64,000 bases of DNA from Chenopodium formosanum (lineage: Eukaryota; Streptophyta; Magnoliopsida; Caryophyllales; Amaranthaceae), in contig CM044873.1 in assembly GCA_024500155.1 (NCBI GenBank), positions 1,803,001 to 1,867,000 on the forward strand. The letters are read 5' to 3'. The translations under genes were made by a program, and so were the position numbers. Below the pieces are notes generated by a model. The model saw only the letters and a program-made list of their open reading frames with translations. It did no database searches and was not told where the DNA came from. Shown piece by piece: positions 35,864 to 46,299 of this stretch. The first letter of the stretch is position 1. Every line of letters starts with the position of its first letter.

Positions 35864-36351
35864 TACTCCCTGCGTCGCATAATATAGTTCATGTTTGTGT
35901 TTTTTCACGGTTTAAGAAATAAGAAGAGAAATTGAATAAAGTACATTAATAAAAGTGAAAGTATGTACAATCATAGACAAAAGTTAAAAAGAGAAAGTGG
36001 AAAAAAGTATAAGGCATATGCAAAATTCAAGGGTAAATGAGAAAGTACAATGAATAAAGATTAAAAGTGGGGGTTAAATGGTCTTTACATACAATCCAAA
36101 AATAGAAACAAGAATACATTTTAGTTCTCCAAAATAGGAAAACAAAAAAACAAAGGGAATCATAAACGAAAGTAAGAGAGAGAAAGTGCAAAAAAGTATA
36201 AAGCATGTGCAAAATTCAAGGGCAAATAAGGATGTATAATGAATAAAGTTAAAAAATTGAGGGTAAAATAATCTTTACATACTATCCAAAAATAAAAAGA
36301 TGAATAACGTTTTATTTCTCCAAAATAGGAAAACAGGAAACGGAGGGAGTA
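35864..36351. mobile_element. Stowaway-like MITE with internal tandem duplication
   Basis: The ends are tactccctgcgtcgca on the left and ggaaacggagggagta on the right, both at TA. The interior contains two copies, period about 189 bp, of a segment beginning aaaaaagtataa (36001 and 36190) and including ctccaaaataggaaaac at the end. The element is unusually long, about 488 bp, because of this duplication. Confidence 0.7.
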
Positions 36352-37724
36352 GATGATGACCATATTATTACCTTAATTAGAGAAAGTGAAATACTATTAC
36401 AATATTACTACTTATATTGTTATTGATGGAATTGAAACATATAACATAATTCTCAAATCTTATACAATTTAATTATTTAAAATAAAAAAGATTTGACTTA
36501 TTTATAATATAAATATTCTTATATATCTTTAAAAAGCATTTTTAACATAATTTTGATAATTTTCTACATCATTTTATATCTAACATATACGAAATATATC
36601 TTTTATAATCTTTTATTTTGATCAATATTGACAACTACGTTTTTAGAATTTTATTTGTTTTTGAAAAAACTGATTATAATGATAGTTTAATACAACCTAG
36701 CTCCAATTAATATTTTTTGCGACGATTTGACATAAAATAGAGAGAAAAAATGTCTAATTATTGCAAATAATATGAAATAAAGGTAGTAGTGGTTATTGAA
36801 AATTACCGTGCATGACACGGGAACTAAACTAGTTCTTTAATAAAATTCAACTTTGATTTTAGACACTGGTTTTTAATTTCACTCTAACAGTAGTTCATGC
36901 AAAAAGATAATTATATTCATAATTTTTTATTAATAGATACTCGATTTATACACAAATTTTTACATGTGGCTGCCTATACGACGTGACAAGTTATTATTGA
37001 GGTTACTTCGTAAGTGTTGTAAGGGTACTTGGTCAGCATTTTCAAGGTTACTTTATTCTTTATACTATTAATGGTTAAATTTTTATATTGACAAACAAAA
37101 ATAAAATGGTAAGCGTTAAAGATTTTCAGAAACAAGAGTATAATTTGATGAATCACATATGTCTACTGACCGAAAAAGTCGGTTTGAACTTTGAAGTATG
37201 TACCTTAGAGAAGTTACGGAGTAGAACGTAATCACTCCGTGATTTGCTACGTCATTTTACATTAAGATGAATTATTATTATTTTTTTTTAAAGAACATTA
37301 AGAAAATTGCTGGATTAGGAAGATTCTACTCTTTGAGATTAATTATTCCTCGTATATTACTACTCCGGAAAACTCCATCTACTGTATTAATGTACTTTGT
37401 CAAGAAATACCTTCATAGTACTAGTACAAAAAGGAATAATGATTAAGAAGTTTCGGTTACTATAAAATAATTTGATAATCCAAACTCAAAGATCTCACTA
37501 CCAACTCTTGATACTTTGACCTGGAAAAGAAGCAAGTCCGCCGAATTCCAGCCAAATAATAGACGCGGCGACGTCCATTTCAGTCTTCCCCCCTCCGCCA
37601 CACAACCAATATTGTACAATAAAGACCACACTATCCTTATTCGAGTATTACCTGTTTATCACATGCATCTCAACCACATTTAAGTAGCTTGTAATTCATT
37701 ATGTCATATTCTCGATCATATGTG

Positions 37725-37912
37725 TTAAAGACCAACTCAATCAAAAACTTAATTTAATGGTTAAGGCCGAAAAATATGTTGTATACTCTATCACTCTCCC
37801 TCACGCAAGAGCCCGTTGAGTTGTTCCGATACCATGTTAAAGGATCAATTCAATCAAAAATTTAAGCTTATGGTTAAGACTCGGGAATATATTATATATA
37901 TATACTCTATCA
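37725..37912 (+). repeat. Pair of diverged direct repeats
   Basis: Two segments, about 37727-37795 and 37843-37912, share aatcaaaaa(c/t)ttaa, atggttaag and tatactctatca. They probably come from a dispersed element; type not recognised. Confidence 0.5.
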
Positions 37913-38426
37913 ATATGGATGAGCAAAAAAAAAAAGGGTATTTGAAATTGGAATAGAATTAGAGTTTTAGTTCCAAATTTATGTATTGAATTGGAAACTT
38001 CTTGTAACTGATGTGCAGTTTTAGTTTTGATTTTGATTCTCATTTTTTTGAAATTGGACCGGTTGAAATTTGACATTGATGTTGATCAAGCACTCAAAAT
38101 CGGATAAAAATGCTAAATTAGCATGATCTTAAAACAATTTAAACCCATATATTTGAAACAAAATAAAAAATGATAACAATGTAAGCTCATATTTTAAATT
38201 AATTTTGTCAAGCTCAATTACTCTATTAGCCTTTGAAGTTTTAGTCCACTTTACTTTTTAGGTTGTTCCTTTGAATTTGCTCCATAATAGAGAGTGCAAA
38301 TAATTGTAGTTAGGAGATACCGAGATAGCAAAAACCTCTCTCATAAATTAACTCCCTTCAATCAAAAATTTAAAAACCAACATCACCTCAATAGGACAAC
38401 ATACAAACTACAAAGGAACAGAGGAA

Positions 38427-38568
38427 GGACTTGTTCTGATTAACTGAACTGAACTTATTGGAGCTTAACTGAATTGTTTATGAGAGAAGAAAATTGAGAG
38501 CTGAATTAAACTAAACTGAACTAAAGTAAATGAAGCTGAACTGAAATTAAGGTGAATAGAACAGACCC
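38427..38568. mobile_element. TGAAC-rich MITE, copy at 38.4 kb
   Basis: It begins acttgttctgattaactg and ends gtgaatagaacagaccc; the interior repeats aactgaactgaactt and has tatgagagaaga, which also occurs in the 42.5 and 52.5 kb copies. Member of the same family. Confidence 0.65.
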
Positions 38569-38779
38569 AAAGTATGGATTTTTAATCCAATACCCGTTTT
38601 ATTCACCTCTAATATTAAAGCCCTAATCACACACACTCCGACCACTTTGGTAACCGACACAATCACAGCCTATATTCTGTTGTTTCTTTCTTTCTCACGC
38701 GTGGGCCCTCCCTCCATCCCTATTTCCCCATTTTAATTTCATTTTATAAATCATACTCCTCTTTACTTCCCAAACCAAA

Positions 38780-38847
38780 CGGCTATTTATTCCCTCTTCT
38801 CCTTCCACTTTTCTCACTACTCTCTCTCTCTCCTCCAACAATCAACA
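38780..38847 (+). promoter_or_regulatory. Core promoter and CT-rich leader of AGP gene
   Basis: A TATA-like ctatttattccc at about 38782 is followed by a pyrimidine-rich leader (cactactctctctctctcct) immediately before the ATG, an arrangement common at highly expressed plant genes. The call rests on base composition and position only. Confidence 0.45.
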
Positions 38848-41084
38848 ATGGCTCTCTTAAAAAACATTTCCTCCCTCGCATTACTATTCTTGATTCTTTC
38901 TCACGCTACCGCCCAATCTCCCGCCTCTTCCCCTACTAAATCCCCGGCTCCAGCCGCCGATTCACCAACCAAAGCCGCCGATTCACCTACACCGGCTGCT
39001 CCAGCTCCTTCGAAGCCGAAATCACCGGCTCCAGAAAAAGCTCCAGCTGCAGCTCCAGTAATCTCAGAAACCCCATCCCAAGCTCCATCTCCAGCCGCTA
39101 AAGCCCCAGTTAAAGCTCCGGCTAAAGCGCCAGCCAAGGCACCGGCTAAAGCGCCAGCCAAGGCACCAGCTAAAGCTCCTGAGAGTTCGCCGCCAGCTCC
39201 ACCACCAGAGGCTCCGGCGCCGGTTCCAGAGGCGGCTCCACCTACTACTGTGGAAGCTCCGGCTCCGGCTCCCGAGAAGCATCATGCTCCACCTCCGTAC
39301 CACTGTAAATTCAAGAATAAGAAGCATTGTAAGAAACATCACGCCGCTACCCCGGCTCCGGCTCCAGCTGAGCTTCTAAGCCCACCTGCGCCGCCAACTG
39401 AGGCTCCTGGACCTAATGGCGGCTTTGATGATTACGGTCCTGGTCCTTCTGAGGATGATTCTTCGGTAAGCACACTATACTCCATTACTAGACTAATAAC
39501 CGTTCACTTTTCTTTTGTTTTTAGTTGTGGTATCATTGAGTATGAATTAATCACCTACATCCGTTTCTTTTTAGTTGACACGATCATTATTTACGTTTGT
39601 CAATACACTTATTCAATCATTAATATCTTTAATTATCAATAAGCAAAAATTATGAAAATTTGATATTTAGAAAGTATATAACGTGAGGAATTTAACAAGA
39701 CCCCACATGACTATTTTTTCATTACATATAAAGCACAAAACACGATTAAAGGAAGATGTGTGAATAGTGCTAAAATCAAAACGTATCAGCTAAATAAAAA
39801 CAAAGGTAGTATATGAATACTAATTAATTGGAAAATTTATCATCAAATTCCTAATGATCACAATTTCAATGAATTAGATGTACCATAATTTGGAGCAACT
39901 TTTCCGTACATTCTAAAATAATGTCAATAATAGGTGGTTGCGTGACTACAGAATAGATAGGAATCAAAAGTATACCCGAGACAATTCATGCAATGCCACA
40001 ATAGAAATAATATGGTGGAGAAAGCTGGTCGGACATTTATGGGAAAAAGCTTATAATTCTATTTTTCACCACTCACTTTTTATTTTTTTTATAAACAGAG
40101 AAAAATACATAAGTTGTTAAAATTATCTTCAAATTTTCATATCCTTACATGTCATGTAAAGAAAGATGCTGCAATATAAAGTGTCCATCATATAAAATGT
40201 TACTCACACATTCACAATTGTGTGCCACAAAATTTATTAGATAAATAGGTAATAGCTTAGTCATTTTATACATGTGAAATTATTTTTTATTTTATTACAT
40301 GACTGTTATAAATTGATAAATTATATGGAACCATTTAGCAAAAACTTCAAGTTGACTTGTGCTTCACTGTTGAATTATAAAGTTGTCCATATGAATATTA
40401 GTCGGTAGAAGTGATAGAACTATTACTCCGTAGCGTGTCAAGTATATAGCCGTTAGAACTGACCTACATTCATTTCATACTTTTGTATGTGGCCTTAAAA
40501 ATCATGTACAGTGTAATTATATCAGATCATTCGTTAATGAGCTTGAATGATTTTTAAGCTCAATAAATGAATGTAAAATTAAATACTACGGAAATTTTAT
40601 TAAAGTATCAAGTATGTTTAGGGTTTTGAGTTTTTCGATTATATCAAATTTGAGAGTTAGGTTCAATAGCGGACATTGAAATGAACTCAAGTACGACTGT
40701 AATTATATAAGAACATTGATTGTGCGGAGTAGCCGCTTGTGCCGTACTCACAATAAGACAATAGCAAATTGATGATTTCAAAACCTAACGATTCAATGTG
40801 AAATGATTAGACTCATTAGAGTACAAGTTAAACATATGTACAAATCCCTAAAATGTTGTACTGGAATGAAAAAAAGTCAATGAATACACCAAATTAATTA
40901 CTGATTTTGTCAAACAAGTGGCTAATTCTTTAATTTATGGCAATTTTTTAATCATGTGTTTGATAATTAATTAATTACTAATGTTGTTTAAATCCAAAAT
41001 TGGCAGAGTGGAGAGAAGATCACATGGGCAACTAAATTGGTGGTCAGCTTGGCATTCGGATGCGCTGCTGTGCTTCTTTTTTAA
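38848..41084 (+). CDS. Lysine-rich, GPI-anchored arabinogalactan protein
   Basis: Two exons, 38848-39465 (206 codons) and 41007-41084, with a phase-0 GT-AG intron of 1.54 kb; 231 aa. A signal peptide (MALLKNISSLALLFLIL, cleavage near ATA|QS at about 22) precedes a Pro/Ala/Ser/Thr-rich body full of AP, SP and TP dipeptides, the sites of proline hydroxylation and arabinogalactan addition. A KAPA repeat block lies at about residues 90-110 and a short basic insert with two Cys (HCKFKNKKHCKKHH) at about 151-164. Exon 2 supplies a hydrophobic C-terminal tail (TKLVVSLAFGCAAVLLF) typical of GPI-anchor signals. This is the layout of the AGP17/18/19 subgroup. Such proteins sit at the plasma membrane-cell wall interface and are linked to growth and reproductive development; which paralogue this is cannot be told. 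Confidence 0.9.
39119..39180 (+). repeat. In-frame 24-bp coding minisatellite in AGP
   Basis: The 24-bp unit (starts ccggctaaagcgccagccaa) occurs twice exactly (39119-39142, 39143-39166) followed by a partial third. It encodes (PAKA)n, so unit-number changes would alter the repeat length without a frameshift. Confidence 0.9.
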
Positions 41085-41990
41085 AGTTTCTAAATATAGA
41101 TTAGTTTCTTCTTTCTCCCACTACACTTCTTTATTTTTTGTGCTGATGAATTTTTTATTCATTTACTAGCTCATGTCCAACTAATATCACGGGATCATAA
41201 TTAGACAAATTGAGCTATATACATTGATTGTACTATTATTTTATTTATTATCGAGCTTATATTATACAAATCCATTCTATTCTATTTATTCAGATCTACC
41301 TAATCCCCATGTTGCAAATTTTGTTCATTTCTATGATGTTCCTCGAATTCAATTGTCTGCTTATTTTCAGATGTTGTAAATTGTTCGGAAATTGTTTTGC
41401 CAATTATATTTAATAGGTCGATCCAAAGTTAACTATCACGTTGATACTGTGAATTGCGACCTATCCATTAACTATCATTAGCTCTAAACCATTAATCGGC
41501 AGTAACTGTGAATTACGACTTATCATTAGCAATTAAACATAAATCGGCAGTAATAACATCTTGAGGAGTAAGGGCATCAACTATATAAGTACAACCCTAG
41601 CTAGAAAAATCTAATGAAACTTGTGAATTTGTGATAAAGCCATGACATGTGCCGCTTCATTAGTCTCCATAAACATGTGACAAAAGAAAACAACATCAAA
41701 GCAATTACCAAAAGTTAAAATAACTTTGATGGTGATATTTTAGTAAATTTTGTCATTTTACTTCTGATTAATCTTGTTCACAACTTCCAAGCAACAACTA
41801 TAGATATCATGTCGAATTTGGTTCTCATATTAAGCCCATTAACGATAACCTTAACTCTGGTCACATATTAGCTCCCAACTCCCAAGCTTGACAATTTTTT
41901 TTAACATAATAACACGAATCACATTATTATGTAAATTTTTCATGTAATCACTGGTTTTTAAGAGTAAAACTTATATACAAATTTTTGTAT

Positions 41991-42415
41991 GCGGCTGGCC
42001 ACATGGTGCGGTAGGGGTTACTTGTATGGTGTTACTGTAGGTGTTACTTGTATAGGTGTTACTGGTTTTGTTAGGGGTTACTTGTAGGTGTTACTTGTAT
42101 TATAGGGTTACTTGTATAGGTGTTACTGGTTTTTGTCATGGATCACTTGTAGGTGTTACTTGTATGGGTGTTACTGGTTTTGGTCAAGAGTTACTTGTAG
42201 CGTGTATTGGTTTGGTACGAGGTTTTGGTTTGGGGTTACTTGTAGGTGTTACTCAACTCATTCAAGTAATCCATATAAGTAACCCCAGAATACAAGTAAC
42301 ACATACAAGTAACCCCAAAATACAAGTAATATTCTACAAGTAACACATACAAGTAACTCCAGAAACAAGTAACCCAGAATACAAGTAACCCTTACCGCAC
42401 CATGTGGCTTGCCGC
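41991..42415. mobile_element. Foldback element with GTTACTTGTA minisatellite arms
   Basis: Terminal inverted repeats of about 35 bp (left begins gcggctggccacatggtgcg, right ends gcaccatgtggcttgccgc) enclose arrays of a roughly 10-12-bp unit: ggttacttgta and gtgttacttgta in the left arm, and the complementary acaagtaacccc and acaagtaacaca in the right arm. The whole 425 bp could fold into one long imperfect hairpin. A diverged fragment at about 36955-37065 shares the end motif and ggttactt units. Confidence 0.75.
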
Positions 42416-42540
42416 ACTGAAAAAGCTCTGAAACTTATATTATGGTAACGAAAACAAGACCTAAGCCTTATTATTCAATTGATTATGTTGTTGTAAAATG
42501 ACCTTCAAATCTTCAATAGATATCATCCTAGTCATATTAT

Positions 42541-42697
42541 GGGCCTATTTACATCTATTGAACTGAGCTGAACTTAACTGAACTGAGCTGAATTAAACTG
42601 AATTGAACTGAAATGAATATTTTATGAGAGAAAGAAAATATAAACTGAACTGAACTAATTGGAGCTGAATTGAAATTAAGCTGAAGTGAACAGGCCC
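42541..42697. mobile_element. TGAAC-rich MITE, copy at 42.5 kb
   Basis: The clearest family member: it starts gggcctatttacatctattg and ends gctgaagtgaacaggccc, with interior aactgaactgagctgaa arrays and tatgagagaaag. The inverted ends are GGGCCTRTT(C/T)A. Confidence 0.7.
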
Positions 42698-43317
42698 AAA
42701 CTTTTGTTAGCCGACATGTTGGGTGGTGATACCCAATATTTGCAAAGGTTGTTATATACACTAATACACCTAAACAGAAGATACATCCAAATGTATACTT
42801 ATATATATAAATATACATTTTTTTTTCTTGCTCATTTTAAGTGAGCAAAAATTAACCCCCGGTGCATCTTGCAAGTATATATAAAATTTTCACAAAATTT
42901 GAGATTAAAAAATTTGCTGAATTTTACATTACATAAATATAATGCTTCAAAGCCTTCAATAATTTTGAATGTAAGAAGTACTGTGTATATTGCATACGGA
43001 TCACTTGTTAATTCAGCCCAGATTACTATGCAAATAATATGGGCCTATCTGCAATAAATTTTTAGCAAAGCCCTGGCCCGAATGGAAACAAGAAATCTTA
43101 GCCCATATTGCCCCATAATATGAACGAAAGTGACCTGAATTGTAAAGGTAAGCAGAATGTTAGATCACACTGTACTATTAGTCTATTACAGAGAACTTTA
43201 TTCAAATAATCCTAGGTCCGTGATATAAGATTATATTCATGATTTGGATTTTGACAGTGACGTCTTAACGTGTAAAAGTATGCAAAATTACTATTCTGTG
43301 AGTCCATGATCAAATAA

Positions 43318-43553
43318 TACTTCCTCCGTTTTCTGTTACTTGCAACACACCTTTTAGGCACGCAGTTTTAGGAGATGATTAGTGAGGGTAGACGAACGAT
43401 TTTATCAATATAAATTTTACACAAAAATTAGAATAGGGTTAAGTATCATTTGTAAAATTATAATTAATAATTTATCCGTTTACATTACATAAACCCGACC
43501 TCAAAACCCGTGCCACAAGGCTGTGTTGCAAGTAAAAAGAAATGGAGGAAGTA
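43318..43553. mobile_element. Stowaway-like MITE
   Basis: About 236 bp with long inverted ends: left tacttcctccgttttctgtt then acttgcaacac; right gtgttgcaagtaaaaag then aaatggaggaagta; both at TA. A textbook Stowaway layout. Confidence 0.8.
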
Positions 43554-44548
43554 CCTCTTAAGATATCATACGGAGTTTCTTTACGGAGTATAAGTACTAT
43601 TTTGATTATAGAGACTTCACTTTTTCTTTCCTATAAAATACTTTTGACCTCATCATTCTTATCTCTTATTAACTTCGCTCAACTAATAGCTAAAATATGT
43701 AAAGGGCAAATAATTTAAGGGCGAAGGGAGCCTTCCGTATAATAATTGAGAAGCAACGAGTATAAATAATACGGAGTAAAGTAATTAGTCTACCAGAATA
43801 GTAAAGTGATAACTAATGTAGAATCTTCAGCTGAAGACAAGATCTATATCAAAACTACATCAACAACTATATCTTTGCAGATGATGTTAACACTCGAAAA
43901 AAGTTTCTCTACCACATCGATTCTATCCATTTTGCTCGAAATTGATGATTGAACAAATATCTTACTAGCTATGATACTTTATCAACAAGTTTCAAAATAT
44001 CTAACAATACTATCTACGTCAACATTCCTGTGGGCTGTGGCTTGTACCTTTTTCCATGTTTAGGAAAAGGATGTTCCTTAACATATTTGAGCAACTTGCG
44101 CTAGGTAATTTTACTATAAGAAACTAATTATTTAATATTAAATAAATAGTTTACATAAGTTTAAGTAGATGGTAAAACAATGACAGCCATTTCTAAATGT
44201 GAATTTGCTTATTCTCTCAAAAAATAAAAAAAAATAAATAATAAAAAAAAACAAAAGAATTTGCTTATCGTATTTTAGAGCTAAATAAAAAATAGATTAT
44301 AATTAACACTCTTATTAAGTATTATTATGATTTTTTTTCTCATTATGTTGTATAATGATGATGTCAAGAACGTATGTGCATACTTGTGGAATGAATCTAT
44401 ACTATGAAATTGTGCATCCGTACCAATCAATTAAACACGAGCTTGTTTGAAAAGAATATATAAAGTAATTTGTATTAGGAATTTAGGACAAGCTAGCCCC
44501 TATTCAACATTTCAACTAGATAAAAATTAATTAGCATGTATTTCATTA

Positions 44549-44801
44549 TGTTATTAGAGATATTAAGTCTCTCGATATCAATACTATTATCAAATCCTTG
44601 TAAATATTATCTATGTTATGTAAACGCTTTTGATATTTTATATTGTAATCCCTTATACTTTTGAATTGAGTGAATCATAAAAATTGTATTAGGATTATTC
44701 TTTTGTAACACTATATATAGTTGTATCCTATCATCAATACAATTATGCTTTCTTTCATTCTCTCTAACCTTTCCGACATCCTCTATCTCATAACTTTATC
44801 A
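44549..44801 (+). mobile_element. Possible solo LTR (Copia-like)
   Basis: The segment begins TGTTATTAGAG, contains an internal TATA box (ctatatatagttgtatcc) followed by tcatcaatacaatta and a CT-rich tract, and could end in CA at 44801. This promoter-like layout recalls Copia LTRs. No target-site duplication was found and the ends are uncertain. Confidence 0.3.
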
Positions 44802-44823
44802 TATACGAAGTATAACTTTTAAT

Positions 44824-44825
<2 letters not shown>

Positions 44826-44863
<38 letters not shown>
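44826..44863. repeat. Poly(T) tract
   Basis: T homopolymer of about 38 bases. Confidence 0.9.
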
Positions 44864-44868
<5 letters not shown>

Positions 44869-46299
44869 GGCTCAAATATTAAAACAATCCTACGTCTACT
44901 TTGAACTAACAATTACGTACTCAAATTAAAGAGGTTGATTCAAATACTCACAATTGGTATGTTACAAACTTATATTTAATCAAGTAAGTGCATGCTTATC
45001 GTATTTATCGTCTTGGTTGTCAAAATAATAGCAAGGCTAGTCAAATACGGAGTACTACTTATAATAATTAAAATAAAGGTCTTATGATCTTATCAACAAT
45101 CCAACACAAAGCACAATCATATTTTGATAAAACACTTTTAAATTTTGTTCTGTTAGATAGTAACACAGAAACTTGGTCTTTTTGATTGTGCTATTTGTCC
45201 ACTTTTAGGATTGATTACAATTTCTGATTAATACATGCATGATTGAGGATAAATGGCGAATGATTAGCCACCTATACAAAATATTGAAATAAATTTGAAT
45301 TTGTATTAGTAATACACTAACATGTATAAATGTATGACAACCTAAAAAGTTAAAGCATTAAATCAGATAAATCTATACTCAGTAACTATGACAAAATATT
45401 CAAAAATACTCCGGTGTAAGTATACTTTAATTGATCCAAGATATAAGTCGTATAAACAAGTTTATTAAGGGTCACAATATCTAACAATATCAATGTGTGT
45501 TTTTTTTTTTTTATTTTTTTTTGGAATATCAATGCTATATATCACAATTATTTAGCATATATTTCTTAATAATTTCTTTTTTTTTCTAAAAAAAAATTAC
45601 ACACACATATATATGATCACATTAAGATCTAAACTACTCGTACTTATTACAAATATAAAGTTGTATACATGTGCGTAAATTTGTAACCAATTTTGAGGAA
45701 AACGAAATTCAACAAGGGATATGATAGCAAAATTGAAAATCCCTATAATAAATCAATCCAAATTAATTGTAACCTACTCCATCCTTAATTAATTAAAGAT
45801 AATTACAACAAAGTTGACACACATTGACATTGCTAATAATTAATCAAAAGTTGAAAATACTACCAATAAAATTTAATGAAATTTAATAAAACAATTAGTA
45901 CAGCCAACCGTACAATTATTTGTTAGAGTAGTTTATGTGAAAGATAGCAAATTGCCAAATTGCTTGAAATGATTGTCTTCCATTTGATTTTCTCATTTAC
46001 CAGATTATTCTTAAACATGTTACACGAGATAATTAGAAAGAAACACCCCCAAATTTTACTCTTATCTTCTCAATTATTTTCTACTAAGATACTTCAAAGT
46101 AATTTCCTAGTACTTTTATAAATACGACCATATTTTAGCCTAAGTTTTTTATTATTTTGAAATGAACTTTTGAGAAGTCACTCTGCTTATCGTTCACTCT
46201 TCTCACTATTACTACTTCATTCTTTCTTTCCATTTTCTCTCTAATTTACAAATTAATTATCACTCAGATTCAAAATTAGCAAAAAGATACTTCATTTCA

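Larger units (their letters stand above)
32656..38847. other. 6.2 kb gene-free, AT-rich region with small transposons
   Basis: This begins with the CT-rich 5' leader and promoter of the SWIB gene (minus) and ends with the promoter of the AGP gene (plus). Between them are a (TA)n tract, a G-box hairpin, a Stowaway element, two TGAAC-rich MITEs and a pair of 150-bp direct repeats near 37725-37912. A somewhat GC-richer patch at 37540-37610 has no supported frame. No gene is evident. Confidence 0.55.
41085..46299. other. 5.2 kb gene-free, AT-rich region with small transposons
   Basis: This contains the AGP 3' UTR at its start and the WD40-gene promoter at its end. Between lie a foldback element, a TGAAC-rich MITE, a Stowaway element, a possible solo LTR and a long poly(T) (44826-44863). 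No coding exon was supported. Confidence 0.55.

Noticed and set aside
38901..39342. Antisense open frames across the AGP gene
   Set aside because: They mirror the Pro/Ala/Lys-rich codon bias of the sense strand and show no independent start context or family similarity.
38848..39642. 264-aa single-exon version of the AGP
   Set aside because: Codons after 39465 are intron read-through; the spliced form gains a proper GPI-anchor signal from 41007-41084.
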